A stretch of DNA of 46,730 bases from Flammeovirga aprica JL-4 (GTDB taxonomy: Bacteria > Bacteroidota > Bacteroidia > Cytophagales > Flammeovirgaceae). The DNA is taken from NCBI RefSeq assembly GCF_012844305.1, contig NZ_JABANE010000071.1, positions 1 through 46,730 on the forward strand, written 5' to 3'. Every line of letters starts with the position of its first letter. Position 1 is the stretch's first letter. Position numbers and translations under genes: made by a program. Below the pieces are notes generated by a model that did not search any database, was not told the origin of the DNA, and was given only the letters and a program-made list of their open reading frames with translations. Below are positions 15,594-23,722 of the stretch, piece by piece.

Positions 15594-16322
15594 ATGTACA
15601 AGAAACTATTCATCGCAATGTCGATCCTATTCATTGCGCTTCAATCTTCAGCTCAACAATTTCAAACACCTTCATTTACTTTTTCACATAAAAAAACGGC
15701 TTACATCACTCTAAATGATGGTACTGAGTTGAAAGGTATTTTAAAAGACCTTGACAGAAAGAAAGGTATCATCAAAGCACTGAAATTTGAGGATGGCGAA
15801 GGTAAAAAGCACAAACTATTGGCTTCTGATGTAAAGTATATGTATTTACCGCCAAGTGGCCTGGACAAACTTTCGAAATCAATGGACTTCATCAGTGACA
15901 TGAAAAAATGGAATGATGAAAAATTAGATCAAGATTTATTGAACAAAGGTCTAGTATACTTTGAGCAAGCAAACGTAAAAGTTAAGAAAAAAGAAATGGT
16001 ACTTTTAGTACAATTGCTTAACCCAATGTTTAGTAAAGTAGTAAAAGTGTATCATGACCCAATGGCAGGTGAGACAACTTCAGTTGGCGTTGGTCCTGTG
16101 AAAGCTGGTGGTATTGCAAAATCATACTATGTGAATGTAAACAATGATAAAGCGGCTTACAAGTTATCAAAGAAAGATTACAAAAAAGAGTTTGTTCCTA
16201 TTTGGAAATCATGCTCTAAAGTAAATGAACAATATGGAGAGGACGTAAACTGGAGAGATCTAGCAAAACACGTTCTTTTGTACTCAGAGTGTTCTGAGGA
16301 GCCTAAAAAAGACTTGAAATAA
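15594..16322 (+). CDS. Secreted protein of unknown function, paralogue of the 23723 gene
   Basis: 242 residues from ATG 15594 (signal peptide MYKKLFIAMSILFIALQSSAQ); the frame is open from 15534, but that part precedes the likely transcript start. After the signal come a strand-rich domain (YITLNDGTELKGILKDLDRK, then LLASDVKYMYLPP) and a lysine-rich region, ending with a conserved-looking CSKVNEQYGEDVNW. The layout matches the product of 23723-24610: signal peptide, a short strand-rich domain with an LxxxDVK/LEDIK step, a CxK or CMGC segment late in the protein. The two flank the trp genes. No family recognised. Confidence 0.65.
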   Translation: MYKKLFIAMSILFIALQSSAQQFQTPSFTFSHKKTAYITLNDGTELKGILKDLDRKKGIIKALKFEDGEGKKHKLLASDVKYMYLPPSGLDKLSKSMDFISDMKKWNDEKLDQDLLNKGLVYFEQANVKVKKKEMVLLVQLLNPMFSKVVKVYHDPMAGETTSVGVGPVKAGGIAKSYYVNVNNDKAAYKLSKKDYKKEFVPIWKSCSKVNEQYGEDVNWRDLAKHVLLYSECSEEPKKDLK

Positions 16323-16384
16323 TCAACTTTTCTACAATACACTTTTAAGTTACTGTTGATAATTAAGAACTGAATAAAAAAGAT

Positions 16385-16438
16385 TTGTTATAAAAACTTT
16401 AATTTAATTGTGAAATTCATTCATAATTCATAGTTTTA
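16385..16438 (+). promoter_or_regulatory. Candidate promoters of the trp leader
   Basis: Two overlapping near-consensus pairs: TTG (16385) -N17- TAATTGTG (16405-16412), and TTG (16408) -N20- TAGTTTTA (16431-16438). The first leaves a leader of about 27 bases before the leader-peptide ATG; the second would make it nearly leaderless. Each -7 element departs from TAnnTTTG by one base. Confidence 0.4.
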
Positions 16439-16445
16439 TTGCGAA

Positions 16446-16508
16446 ATGAGAAATTCAGTAAAAAATATCGTAAAGTCATGGTGGTGGCGCTCAGTTAAAT
16501 CAAATTGA
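16446..16508 (+). CDS. trpL: trp operon leader peptide (20 aa, WWW)
   Basis: ATG 16446 to TGA 16508 encodes MRNSVKNIVKSWWWRSVKSN. Three consecutive TGG codons at 16479-16487 in a 20-codon peptide directly upstream of trpE are diagnostic of a trp attenuation leader: scarcity of charged tRNA-Trp stalls the ribosome there. Strand 1 of the attenuator begins at the very next base after the Trp codons, and the stop codon lies at the start of strand 2, which is the standard geometry. The peptide itself needs no function. Too short for usual gene calling. Confidence 0.88.
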   Translation: MRNSVKNIVKSWWWRSVKSN

Positions 16509-16582
16509 GTGACAGACGCGTATTGGCTTTATTTTAAGATATATATATTGAAAGCTCGCTGTTCACTCAGCGGGCTTTTTTT
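16488..16582 (+). promoter_or_regulatory. trp attenuator (pause, antiterminator and terminator hairpins)
   Basis: Three mutually exclusive stems can be drawn. Stem 1:2 pairs 16488-16496 with 16503-16511 (9 bp, two G-U). Stem 2:3, the antiterminator, pairs 16507-16515 (GAGTGACAG) with 16559-16568 (CTGTTCACTC), 9 bp with one bulged U. Stem 3:4, the terminator, pairs 16553-16561 with 16568-16576 (9 bp, one G-U) and runs into a T tract to 16582. A ribosome stalled at the Trp codons covers strand 1 and frees 2 for 3; one reaching the stop covers 2 and lets the terminator form. This is textbook attenuation upstream of trpE. Confidence 0.85.
16553..16582 (+). terminator. Attenuator terminator upstream of trpE
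   Basis: AGCTCGCTG (16553-16561), loop TTCACT, CAGCGGGCT (16568-16576), then seven T. It ends transcription 42 bases before trpE when tryptophan is plentiful. Confidence 0.85.
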
Positions 16583-16624
16583 ATACTTCATTTTTGCATT
16601 CAACTAAGATTAATATACTACGTC

Positions 16625-18031
16625 ATGTATCGATTTAATAACACACATGCTGAACTACTGGCAGATACAGTAACTCCAGTAAGCATCTATCTAAGAGTAA
16701 GAGATAGATTCGCAAATAGTTTATTATTAGAGAGTTCTGATTATCATGGAGCAGATAATAGTTATTCTTTTATTTGCTGTGAACCCATCGCAGAATTTTC
16801 AGTTCAGGATAAATTATTAAGAGTTCAATATCCTAACAAGGAAGAAGAAAAAAGAGAATTAACAACACATGCAGAGGCATTAAAAGAACTATCGATCTTC
16901 TCAAAATCTTTTGAACATGAGCAAAAAGAAGATCAGAAATTCCCTTCTCATGGACTGTTCGGTTACATGACGTATGATGCGGTACAGTCTTTTGAAGAGA
17001 TTACTTTTGATGATGATAAAACGGATACAGACATTCCTCAAATCAGATATCAAGCATTTAGATATGTGATTGCGATCAACCACTTTAAAAATGAGTTGCA
17101 TATTTTTGAACATATTCCTGAGGGAGCTGCTTCAGAGAGCAATATTGAGGAAATTAAGTCACTGATAAAAAGTAAAAACTTTCCTGCTTACCATTTTTCA
17201 AGAACAGGAGAGGAGACGACAAACTTTACAGATGAGGAATTTTTGAAAGTAATTAAAAGCGGAAAGGACCACTGTTTCAGAGGTGATGTATTCCAGATTG
17301 TGCTTTCAAGAAGATACCAACAAGACTTCCAAGGAGACGAGTTCAATGTGTACAGAGCATTACGTTCTATCAACCCTTCTCCTTATTTATTTTATTTCGA
17401 TTACGGTACTTACAAAATCTTTGGTTCTTCTCCAGAAGCTCAGATTATTGTTAAAGATAAAAAAGCAACGATTCACCCTATCGCAGGTACTTTCAAACGT
17501 ACGGGTAATGATAAAGCTGACGCAGAAATTGCTCAAAAGCTTTATGATGATCCAAAAGAGAACTCAGAACACGTTATGCTTGTTGATTTAGCGAGAAACG
17601 ATTTGAGTAGAAATGGCGATAATGTGGAGGTTGAGGTATTCAAAGAAATTCAATATTACTCTCACCTGATTCACTTGGTTTCTAAAGTAAATGGTCAATT
17701 ATCTGAAGGAACTGATCCTTTAAGAGTGGTCGCTGATACATTCCCTGCAGGAACACTTTCGGGTTCACCGAAATACAAAGCCATGGAATTGATTGATAAA
17801 TACGAAAACGTAAGAAGAAGTTTCTATGGTGGAGCGATTGGTTTTATGAGCTTTGAAGGTGATTTCAACCATGCTATCATGATCCGTTCCTTCTTGAGTT
17901 TGGACAATCAATTACACTACAGAGCAGGTGCAGGTGTAGTCGCTCAATCTTCTGAAGAAAGTGAATTACAGGAGGTACATAATAAATTAGCGGCATTGCG
18001 TAAGGCAATGGACATGGCAGAAGAACTATAA
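16625..18031 (+). CDS. trpE: Anthranilate synthase component I
   Basis: 468 residues. With TrpG it makes anthranilate from chorismate and glutamine, the first committed step to tryptophan. The N-terminal LLESSD motif (near 35) is the site of feedback inhibition by tryptophan. The catalytic C-terminal domain has GSSPEAQII, PIAGTFKRTG, the VDLARNDLSR block, FPAGTLSGSPKYKAMELI and GGAIGFMSFEGDFNHAI. First structural gene after the trp attenuator; trpG follows 18 bases later. Length is as expected for Bacteroidota TrpE. Confidence 0.95.
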   Translation: MYRFNNTHAELLADTVTPVSIYLRVRDRFANSLLLESSDYHGADNSYSFICCEPIAEFSVQDKLLRVQYPNKEEEKRELTTHAEALKELSIFSKSFEHEQKEDQKFPSHGLFGYMTYDAVQSFEEITFDDDKTDTDIPQIRYQAFRYVIAINHFKNELHIFEHIPEGAASESNIEEIKSLIKSKNFPAYHFSRTGEETTNFTDEEFLKVIKSGKDHCFRGDVFQIVLSRRYQQDFQGDEFNVYRALRSINPSPYLFYFDYGTYKIFGSSPEAQIIVKDKKATIHPIAGTFKRTGNDKADAEIAQKLYDDPKENSEHVMLVDLARNDLSRNGDNVEVEVFKEIQYYSHLIHLVSKVNGQLSEGTDPLRVVADTFPAGTLSGSPKYKAMELIDKYENVRRSFYGGAIGFMSFEGDFNHAIMIRSFLSLDNQLHYRAGAGVVAQSSEESELQEVHNKLAALRKAMDMAEEL

Positions 18032-18049
18032 TACAGGGAAGAAAATTTG

Positions 18050-18625
18050 ATGAAGGCAATGAAAATACTTGTTCTAGATAATTATGATTCGTTTGTGTAC
18101 AACTTAGTACATTACTTAAGAGAATTAGGGCAGACGGTAGAGATATATAGAAATGATAAAATCACTTTGAAAGAGGTTGGTAAATACGACAAAATCCTTC
18201 TTTCTCCAGGTCCTGGCATTCCATCGGAAGCGGGAATTATGCCTGATGTGATCAAAGAATACGGTTCGTCTAAAAGTATTTTGGGCGTTTGTTTGGGACA
18301 TCAAGCCATTGGTGAAGCATTTGGTGCATCGTTGGAAAACAATTATCCTTTACATGGTGTTCAGGATAACGCTCAAGTGGTCACGCCAGATGCGAGATTA
18401 TTCCAAGGCTTACCGAATACCTTTAAGATTGGACATTATCATTCATGGGTGATTCAGTCAGACAGTTTAGAAGGAACACCTTTGAAAGTAACAGCACGTG
18501 ACGAAAATGGATTTGTAATGGCTGTTCAACATAAGGAATTTGATGTACAAGGGGTACAATTCCACCCAGAGTCTGTATTGACAGAACACGGGATGGCAAT
18601 TCTTAAAAACTGGATTCAAGGCTAA
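18050..18625 (+). CDS. trpG: Anthranilate synthase glutamine amidotransferase
   Basis: About 191 residues of class I glutamine amidotransferase, giving ammonia to TrpE. LVLDNYDSFVYNLVHYL opens the protein; the catalytic Cys is in LGVCLGHQAIGEAFG, and the His and Glu are in GVQFHPESVLTEHG. The frame is open from a TTG at 18047; ATG 18050 and ATG 18059 are both better starts, and 18059 would give MKILVLDNYDSF, the usual N-terminus. Located between trpE and trpD with short gaps. Confidence 0.94.
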   Translation: MKAMKILVLDNYDSFVYNLVHYLRELGQTVEIYRNDKITLKEVGKYDKILLSPGPGIPSEAGIMPDVIKEYGSSKSILGVCLGHQAIGEAFGASLENNYPLHGVQDNAQVVTPDARLFQGLPNTFKIGHYHSWVIQSDSLEGTPLKVTARDENGFVMAVQHKEFDVQGVQFHPESVLTEHGMAILKNWIQG

Positions 18626-18639
18626 CTAATAAAACAACC

Positions 18640-19626
18640 ATGAAAAAGATATTAAACAGACTTTTTGAATACGGTTCTTTATCAGAACAAGAAGCAAAAG
18701 AAACGCTCACTAAACTAGCACAAGGGGAGTTTAATCCTAGTCAGATTGCCGCTTTCTTGACAGTCTACTCTATGCGTAGTATTACGGTAGAAGAGTTGAC
18801 TGGTTTTAGAGATGCTATGTTGGAATTGTGCTTGAGAATTGATTTGGATGACTATGATGCGATGGACCTTTGCGGTACAGGTGGCGACGGTCAAGATACT
18901 TTCAATATCTCTACATTATCCTCTTTTATAGTGGCAGGTGCTGGTCAAAATGTAGCAAAGCACGGTAACAATGGTGTTTCATCTGTATGTGGATCATCAA
19001 ACTTAATGGCCCATTTCGGCTATGAGTTTACCAATGATATTGATACGCTAAGACGCAATTTGGACGAGGCAGGGATTTGCTTTATTCACGCTCCATTGTT
19101 TCACCCAGCAATGAAAAATGTAGCGCCTATCCGTAGAGAATTAGGAGTGAAAACGTTCTTCAATATGTTGGGACCAATGGTAAACCCATCATTCCCGAAA
19201 AAGCAGATTGTAGGTGTATTCAGTTTAGAAATTGCACGTTTGTACGGTTACTTATACCAACAAACTGACAAGCAATTTGCCATCCTTCACTCATTGGATG
19301 TGTACGATGAAATCTCGTTGACTTCTCCATTTAAGATCATCACAAAAGAAAGTGAGCGTCTATTGAAGCCGGAAGATTTAGGTTTGCATTACCAGACAAA
19401 AGAATCACTTTTTGGTGGAGGAACAATTGCAGAATCAGCAAAAATTTTCACTGATGTATTGGAAAACAAAGGTACACTTCCACAAAAAGAAGCAGTACTA
19501 GCCAATGCCGGTGTAGCGATTGCGACAGGTAAAGGTTTAGCATTTGAAGAAGGCGTGGCACAAGCCAAAGAATCATTGGAATCAGGTGCAGCACTGAATG
19601 CATTTAAGAAATTGATTAATTCATAA
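18640..19626 (+). CDS. trpD: Anthranilate phosphoribosyltransferase
   Basis: 328 residues. Joins anthranilate to phosphoribosyl pyrophosphate. The PRPP-binding CGTGGDGQDTFNIST (residues 75-89), KHGNNGVSS and the NMLGPMVNPSFPKKQIVGV block are family marks, and the length is typical. Third gene of the attenuated trp unit, 14 bases after trpG and 29 before trpC. Confidence 0.94.
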   Translation: MKKILNRLFEYGSLSEQEAKETLTKLAQGEFNPSQIAAFLTVYSMRSITVEELTGFRDAMLELCLRIDLDDYDAMDLCGTGGDGQDTFNISTLSSFIVAGAGQNVAKHGNNGVSSVCGSSNLMAHFGYEFTNDIDTLRRNLDEAGICFIHAPLFHPAMKNVAPIRRELGVKTFFNMLGPMVNPSFPKKQIVGVFSLEIARLYGYLYQQTDKQFAILHSLDVYDEISLTSPFKIITKESERLLKPEDLGLHYQTKESLFGGGTIAESAKIFTDVLENKGTLPQKEAVLANAGVAIATGKGLAFEEGVAQAKESLESGAALNAFKKLINS

Positions 19627-19655
19627 GGACTATTCGTCTAAATAATAAAAGAGAA

Positions 19656-20438
19656 ATGACAATTCTAGATAAAATTGTTGCTCATAAGAAAATTGAAGTA
19701 GCAGCAAGAAAAGAGTTATTAAGTGTTCAAGATTTAGAAGGAAGACCGTTATTTGACAAAGAACCTGTTTCTGCCAAGTCATGGATTACAAGTCCGAATA
19801 GATCAGGAATTATTGCTGAATTCAAAAGACAATCCCCTTCAAAAGGTTTGATCAACGGAACTGCCAAAGTTTCTGATGTAGCTGAAGGGTATTATAAAGC
19901 AGGTGCTTCTGCAATGTCAGTTTTGACAGATCAAGAGTTTTTCGGTGGAACAGTGGATGATTTATTAGCGGCAAGATCTGTTTCTCCAGTGCCGATCATC
20001 AGAAAGGATTTTATCGTAGACGAATATCAAATCATTGAAGCGAAATCAATCGGTGCAGATTTTATTCTTTTGATTGCCTCTTGTTTGACTCCTGAAGAAA
20101 GTAAACATTATGCTACATTAGCAAGAAACTTAGGTTTACAAATTCTTTTGGAAGTACATGACGAGCAAGAATTAGAAGCTCACGTTTGTGATAAAATGGA
20201 CTTGATTGGGGTGAACAACAGAAACCTGAAGACTTTTGAAGTAAGTATTGAAACGTCGATAAGGTTGGCTGAATTGATTCCAAATGAGTACGTGAAAGTA
20301 TCAGAAAGCGGTATCAGCAATATTGAAAATATCAAAGAATTAAAGAAATACGGTTATCAAGGTTTCTTGATTGGTGAGAACTTCATGAAAACGGAAGATC
20401 CTGCCAAAGCAGCCATTGATTTTATGAAACAACTGTAG
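19656..20438 (+). CDS. trpC: Indole-3-glycerol phosphate synthase
   Basis: 260 residues, a TIM barrel that closes the indole ring. Motifs: MTILDKIVAHKKIEVAARK at the start, GIIAEFKRQSPSKG (catalytic Lys), IIRKDFIVDEYQI, LIGVNNRNLKTFEV and KVSESGI near the C-terminal phosphate site. A separate protein, not fused to TrpF. It ends the first block of trp genes; its stop codon is directly followed by a hairpin, and the next two genes are antisense. Confidence 0.94.
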   Translation: MTILDKIVAHKKIEVAARKELLSVQDLEGRPLFDKEPVSAKSWITSPNRSGIIAEFKRQSPSKGLINGTAKVSDVAEGYYKAGASAMSVLTDQEFFGGTVDDLLAARSVSPVPIIRKDFIVDEYQIIEAKSIGADFILLIASCLTPEESKHYATLARNLGLQILLEVHDEQELEAHVCDKMDLIGVNNRNLKTFEVSIETSIRLAELIPNEYVKVSESGISNIENIKELKKYGYQGFLIGENFMKTEDPAKAAIDFMKQL

Positions 20439-20474
20439 GGGTAGACCTATGTGTCTACCCGAAAATATTTTTTT
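20439..20474 (+). terminator. Hairpin after trpC, probable terminator
   Basis: GGGTAGAC (20439-20446) and GTCTACCC (20453-20460) form a perfect 8-bp stem one base past the trpC stop; the T run begins 8 bases later (20468-20474), a weaker layout than usual. It would separate trpE-G-D-C from trpF-B. Confidence 0.55.
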
Positions 20475-20479
20475 AATAT

Positions 20480-20878
20480 TTAAAATATTTTCCATTTCTG
20501 ATTGTCAGTATGAAAACGGATACGGTTGATTTGAGGATAATAATCAAAGCTTCTGTAAAACTGTTCTCTAACACCTGACATTTCATATTTACCAAGTACT
20601 TTGACATTACTTTGTTTCAAGTAAATCTCTGCAGGAGAGTCATCCGTTCCATAGACGATTACTTTTCCTGATTTATGGTGAATATCAATGGAATCCGCTT
20701 TGATTTCAATGGATGGATCAATAAAATAAGCCTTTCCTCTTAGACACAATAAATGTTTTGGGGCATCAATGTAAGCATTATCAGCACTGTATTCTAGCGA
20801 TCTTTCACGATCATAGAATTGTTGATTACAGCTTAGGAAAAAGGTGATTAATATGAAAAGGGATAAAGTGTTTTTCAT
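20480..20878 (-). CDS. Small lipoprotein, possibly OstA-like
   Basis: 132 residues; MKNTLSLFILITFFLSC is a lipoprotein signal with Cys17. The mature part reads as successive beta strands: AYIDAPKHLLCLRGKAYF, IEIKADSIDIHHKSGKVIVYG, resembling the jelly-roll repeats of OstA/LptA-like proteins (a property line, then 'ADSIDI...GKVIVYG'). I infer that fold by eye only. Antisense to the trp genes, together with the next gene, and so an insertion between trpC and trpF. Has a TATATTTG -7 element at 20906-20913. Confidence 0.55.
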   Translation of the reverse strand: MKNTLSLFILITFFLSCNQQFYDRERSLEYSADNAYIDAPKHLLCLRGKAYFIDPSIEIKADSIDIHHKSGKVIVYGTDDSPAEIYLKQSNVKVLGKYEMSGVREQFYRSFDYYPQINRIRFHTDNQKWKIF

Positions 20879-20905
20879 TCAAAAAAGTGATAAATTCTTT
20901 ATCCT

Positions 20906-20913
20906 CAAATATA
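20906..20913 (-). promoter_or_regulatory. -7 element (TATATTTG) of the gene at 20878
   Basis: Perfect TAnnTTTG on the minus strand, 28 bases before the start codon. No clear -33 TTG at the expected distance. Confidence 0.4.
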
Positions 20914-20933
20914 AAGAATTATTATCGAAGTGA

Positions 20934-21629
20934 TTAATTGGTTTGGTACTCAAGACTATTTTCCTCGGTATCAAATTTACAGTTGTCTTTGATATAAAAT
21001 GTCTTTTTGGTATTTAATAATTTTTGAAGTTTATCATTGGAAGAGTGTGGGATACTATCACTAAGTATGATTGTACTTTGAATAGGAAAAGTATTTGAAC
21101 CTTTGAGGGTTAAGATTTTGGTTATGAAATTCATTTCAATTTCTTCTCCCTTGAATGATATATTATCAAATTTTATAAAAGCATTATGATAAAGTCTTAA
21201 TATTTGAGTTCTCATATTAAAAGTAGTAGAGTCGGATTCATAGTGAGGAGCAGGATTGTATATAAAGGAATCTCCACAGGGTCTATCATGTAAATGATAA
21301 GGTAAAATATCTTCATTTTCATAGATATTGAGAATGTAAGTACTATCAATATAGTATTCATCTCCCAATGAATCTGAAAGGTCTGTGATTTTAAGTGGTT
21401 TTTCTTTTGACCCGTAGAATGTATATAAACCTTTAAGTTCGTTGACTAAAGTACAGTCATTGCTGAATAAATAGTAGTCAATTGTGGTCTTAACATTTCC
21501 TTTTAAAAGGTATGTGTCAGTTTTTTTATCATATTCCTTTTCTTGAGATGTGAAATAGACTTTTTGACAAAATATTTGAGAGATAGTACTATAAAAAATG
21601 AGCATAAAAAGAAAAATATACTTTTTCAT
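20934..21629 (-). CDS. Secreted OstA-like protein, unknown function
   Basis: 231 residues with signal peptide MKKYIFLFMLIFYSTISQIFC(Q). The mature start KVYFTSQEKEYDKKTDTYLL, then GNVKTT and LKGLYTFYGSKEKPLKI follow the OstA/LptA pattern (YDKKTxxxxLxGNV...xxxxFYG), and a similar step recurs at FKGEEIEMNFITKILTLKG near 160-178. This suggests repeated OstA-type strands and a periplasmic or outer-membrane lipid-handling role, inferred from pattern only. Lies 55 bases upstream of the lipoprotein gene on the same strand; the two may form one unit sitting antisense between trpC and trpF. Confidence 0.55.
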   Translation of the reverse strand: MKKYIFLFMLIFYSTISQIFCQKVYFTSQEKEYDKKTDTYLLKGNVKTTIDYYLFSNDCTLVNELKGLYTFYGSKEKPLKITDLSDSLGDEYYIDSTYILNIYENEDILPYHLHDRPCGDSFIYNPAPHYESDSTTFNMRTQILRLYHNAFIKFDNISFKGEEIEMNFITKILTLKGSNTFPIQSTIILSDSIPHSSNDKLQKLLNTKKTFYIKDNCKFDTEENSLEYQTN

Positions 21630-21694
21630 AAAGATTAAAATTAGAGTCCTTAAGAGTAAATAAGTTCTATTAAAAAGAGATTTAGTTTCGTATC

Positions 21695-22366
21695 ATGAAA
21701 ACAGACAAAGAGGAACATAACATCGTCAAATTGAAAGTCTGCGGAATGCGTGATAAGCAGAATATTTCTGATGTTTTAACATTGGAGCCAGACTATTTGG
21801 GCTTTATTATGTATCCACCTTCTAGCAGGTATATTGAAAAAGAAGATGTTTCTTTTTTAGAACAAAAATGGAACAGCTCAACCAAAAGAGTAGGAGTGTT
21901 TGTGAATGAAACGGTTGAGAATATTCTAGCTTCAGCGAAGAAGTATCATTTTGATGTGATTCAATTACATGGAAGTGAATCTCCAGAAGAAGCAAAACAA
22001 TTGAAAGAGGAAGGATTGGAAATCTTCAAGGTTTTTGGAATTAAAGATGAGTTTAATTTTTCTGCGTTAGTTCCTTATGAACCTTACGTTGATGCCTTTC
22101 TTTTTGATACAAAGAGTAAACAGCACGGAGGAACGGGCCAAACTTTTGATTGGGGAGTTTTAAAACAATACTCTTCCACGAAGCCTTTCTTCTTAAGCGG
22201 AGGAGTTTCTTTAGAAAACATAAAAGACCTTACTATTTTAGAAGATTTGCCTTTTAAAGGCTTAGATGTGAATAGTAAGTTTGAAATTGCGCCGGCAATG
22301 AAAGATATTGCAATGGTAACAGAATTAAGCGATTGGGTGAAATCTATCAACAACAAAAACAAATAA
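21695..22366 (+). CDS. trpF: Phosphoribosylanthranilate isomerase
   Basis: 223 residues. Isomerises phosphoribosylanthranilate, third step of tryptophan synthesis. Motifs: KVCGMRDKQNI with the catalytic Cys (residues 14-24), GFIMYPPSSRY, VGVFVNE, VIQLHGSES, then LFDTKSKQHGGTGQTFDW with the catalytic Asp and FLSGGVSLENI. ATG 21695 opens the frame; trpB begins 4 bases after its stop, so the two are co-translated. Separated from trpC by 1.25 kb carrying two antisense genes; it should need its own promoter, and none is obvious. Confidence 0.93.
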   Translation: MKTDKEEHNIVKLKVCGMRDKQNISDVLTLEPDYLGFIMYPPSSRYIEKEDVSFLEQKWNSSTKRVGVFVNETVENILASAKKYHFDVIQLHGSESPEEAKQLKEEGLEIFKVFGIKDEFNFSALVPYEPYVDAFLFDTKSKQHGGTGQTFDWGVLKQYSSTKPFFLSGGVSLENIKDLTILEDLPFKGLDVNSKFEIAPAMKDIAMVTELSDWVKSINNKNK

Positions 22367-22370
22367 TACG

Positions 22371-23555
22371 ATGACATATCAAGAACCAGATCAGAATGGC
22401 TATTATGGCCAATTTGGAGGGGCATATATCCCAGAGATGCTTTATCCAAACGTGAAAGAATTGAAGGATAACTATGAGGCTATGATGGCCGATCCAAAAT
22501 TTAAGGAAGAGTTTGATGGTTTATTAAAAGATTATGTTGGTAGACCTACTCCTTTGTATCACGCGAAGAAGCTTTCTGAAAAATATGGAGCGAAAATCTA
22601 TCTGAAAAGAGAGGATTTAAACCATACAGGAGCTCACAAAGTGAACAATACAATTGGTCAAATTCTTTTAGCGAAAAGATTAAAGAAAAAGAAAATCATT
22701 GCAGAAACTGGTGCAGGTCAGCATGGTGTGGCAACAGCTACAGTTTGTGCTTTAATGGGATTGGAATGTATCGTGTACATGGGAGAGATTGACATCGCTC
22801 GTCAGCGCCCGAATGTAGAGCGTATGCGTTTGTTGGGAGCAGAAGTAATTCCTGCCACAAGTGGTTCAAAGACCCTAAAAGATGCTACAAACGAAGCAAT
22901 GCGTCACTGGATTAACAACCCAGATGATACACACTATATCATCGGTTCAGTTGTAGGACCTCACCCTTACCCTGATATGGTGGCGAAATTCCAGTCTGTT
23001 ATTTCTGAGGAAATCAAAGAGCAATTAAAAGAGAAGGAAGGAAAAGAAAACCCTGATCACGTGATTGCTTGTGTTGGTGGAGGAAGTAATGCGGCAGGAG
23101 CATTCTATCATTACTTAAATGAATTGGATGTAAATCTTGTAGCCGTTGAAGCAGCCGGTCTAGGTGTGGATTCTGGTGAGTCTGCAGCAACTACAGCTTT
23201 AGGAACTCCAGGTGTATTACATGGTAGTAAAACGATCTTAATGCAGACAGAAGACGGTCAAGTAGTAGAGCCTTATTCTATTTCTGCAGGTTTGGATTAT
23301 CCTGGTATCGGACCAATCCACGCTTTCTTGTTTGACTCTGGAAGAGCACAATTTAAATATGTGACAGATGATGAAGCAATGACAGCAGGTGTTGAGTTAT
23401 CACGTTTGGAAGGTATTATTCCAGCCGTAGAATCAGCACACGCTTTTGCAGCATTAGCAAAAATGGATTTCAAGAAAGATGATGTGGTAGTAGTTAACCT
23501 TTCTGGTAGAGGAGATAAAGACTTGGAGACGTACATCAAGTGGGGTAATTACTAG
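22371..23555 (+). CDS. trpB: Tryptophan synthase beta chain
   Basis: 394 residues, PLP enzyme that condenses indole with serine. PLP lysine K90 is in LNHTGAHKVNN, followed by AETGAGQHGVATATVCAL and CVGGGSNAAGAF (phosphate-binding). The N-terminal GQFGGAYIPEML is the TrpB1 signature, so it is the standard alpha-dependent form. Usually trpA follows; here a strong terminator comes 24 bases after the stop and no trpA is in the window, so the alpha subunit must be encoded elsewhere. Confidence 0.95.
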   Translation: MTYQEPDQNGYYGQFGGAYIPEMLYPNVKELKDNYEAMMADPKFKEEFDGLLKDYVGRPTPLYHAKKLSEKYGAKIYLKREDLNHTGAHKVNNTIGQILLAKRLKKKKIIAETGAGQHGVATATVCALMGLECIVYMGEIDIARQRPNVERMRLLGAEVIPATSGSKTLKDATNEAMRHWINNPDDTHYIIGSVVGPHPYPDMVAKFQSVISEEIKEQLKEKEGKENPDHVIACVGGGSNAAGAFYHYLNELDVNLVAVEAAGLGVDSGESAATTALGTPGVLHGSKTILMQTEDGQVVEPYSISAGLDYPGIGPIHAFLFDSGRAQFKYVTDDEAMTAGVELSRLEGIIPAVESAHAFAALAKMDFKKDDVVVVNLSGRGDKDLETYIKWGNY

Positions 23556-23579
23556 AAAATCCTCAAAACATAGATATTG

Positions 23580-23614
23580 AAGGCTAGCATTCTTTAAGGG
23601 TGCTAGCCTTTTTT
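23580..23614 (+). terminator. Terminator after trpB
   Basis: AAGGCTAGCA (23580-23589) and TGCTAGCCTT (23601-23610) form a perfect 10-bp stem followed by a T tract. It closes the trpF-trpB unit directly after trpB. Confidence 0.88.
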
Positions 23615-23722
23615 GATACTTTTTCGGAAGTAAATGACCTCATTAAGGAAAGCAAAAATGTAATAGAGGCGTTTTAAATCATTATTAAAACTCATCTTAC
23701 AATTACTAAAACAAAAACCAAA

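Noticed and set aside
22084..22449. Open frame antisense to the trpF-trpB junction
   Set aside because: Conflicts with two well-supported enzymes and shows no protein family.
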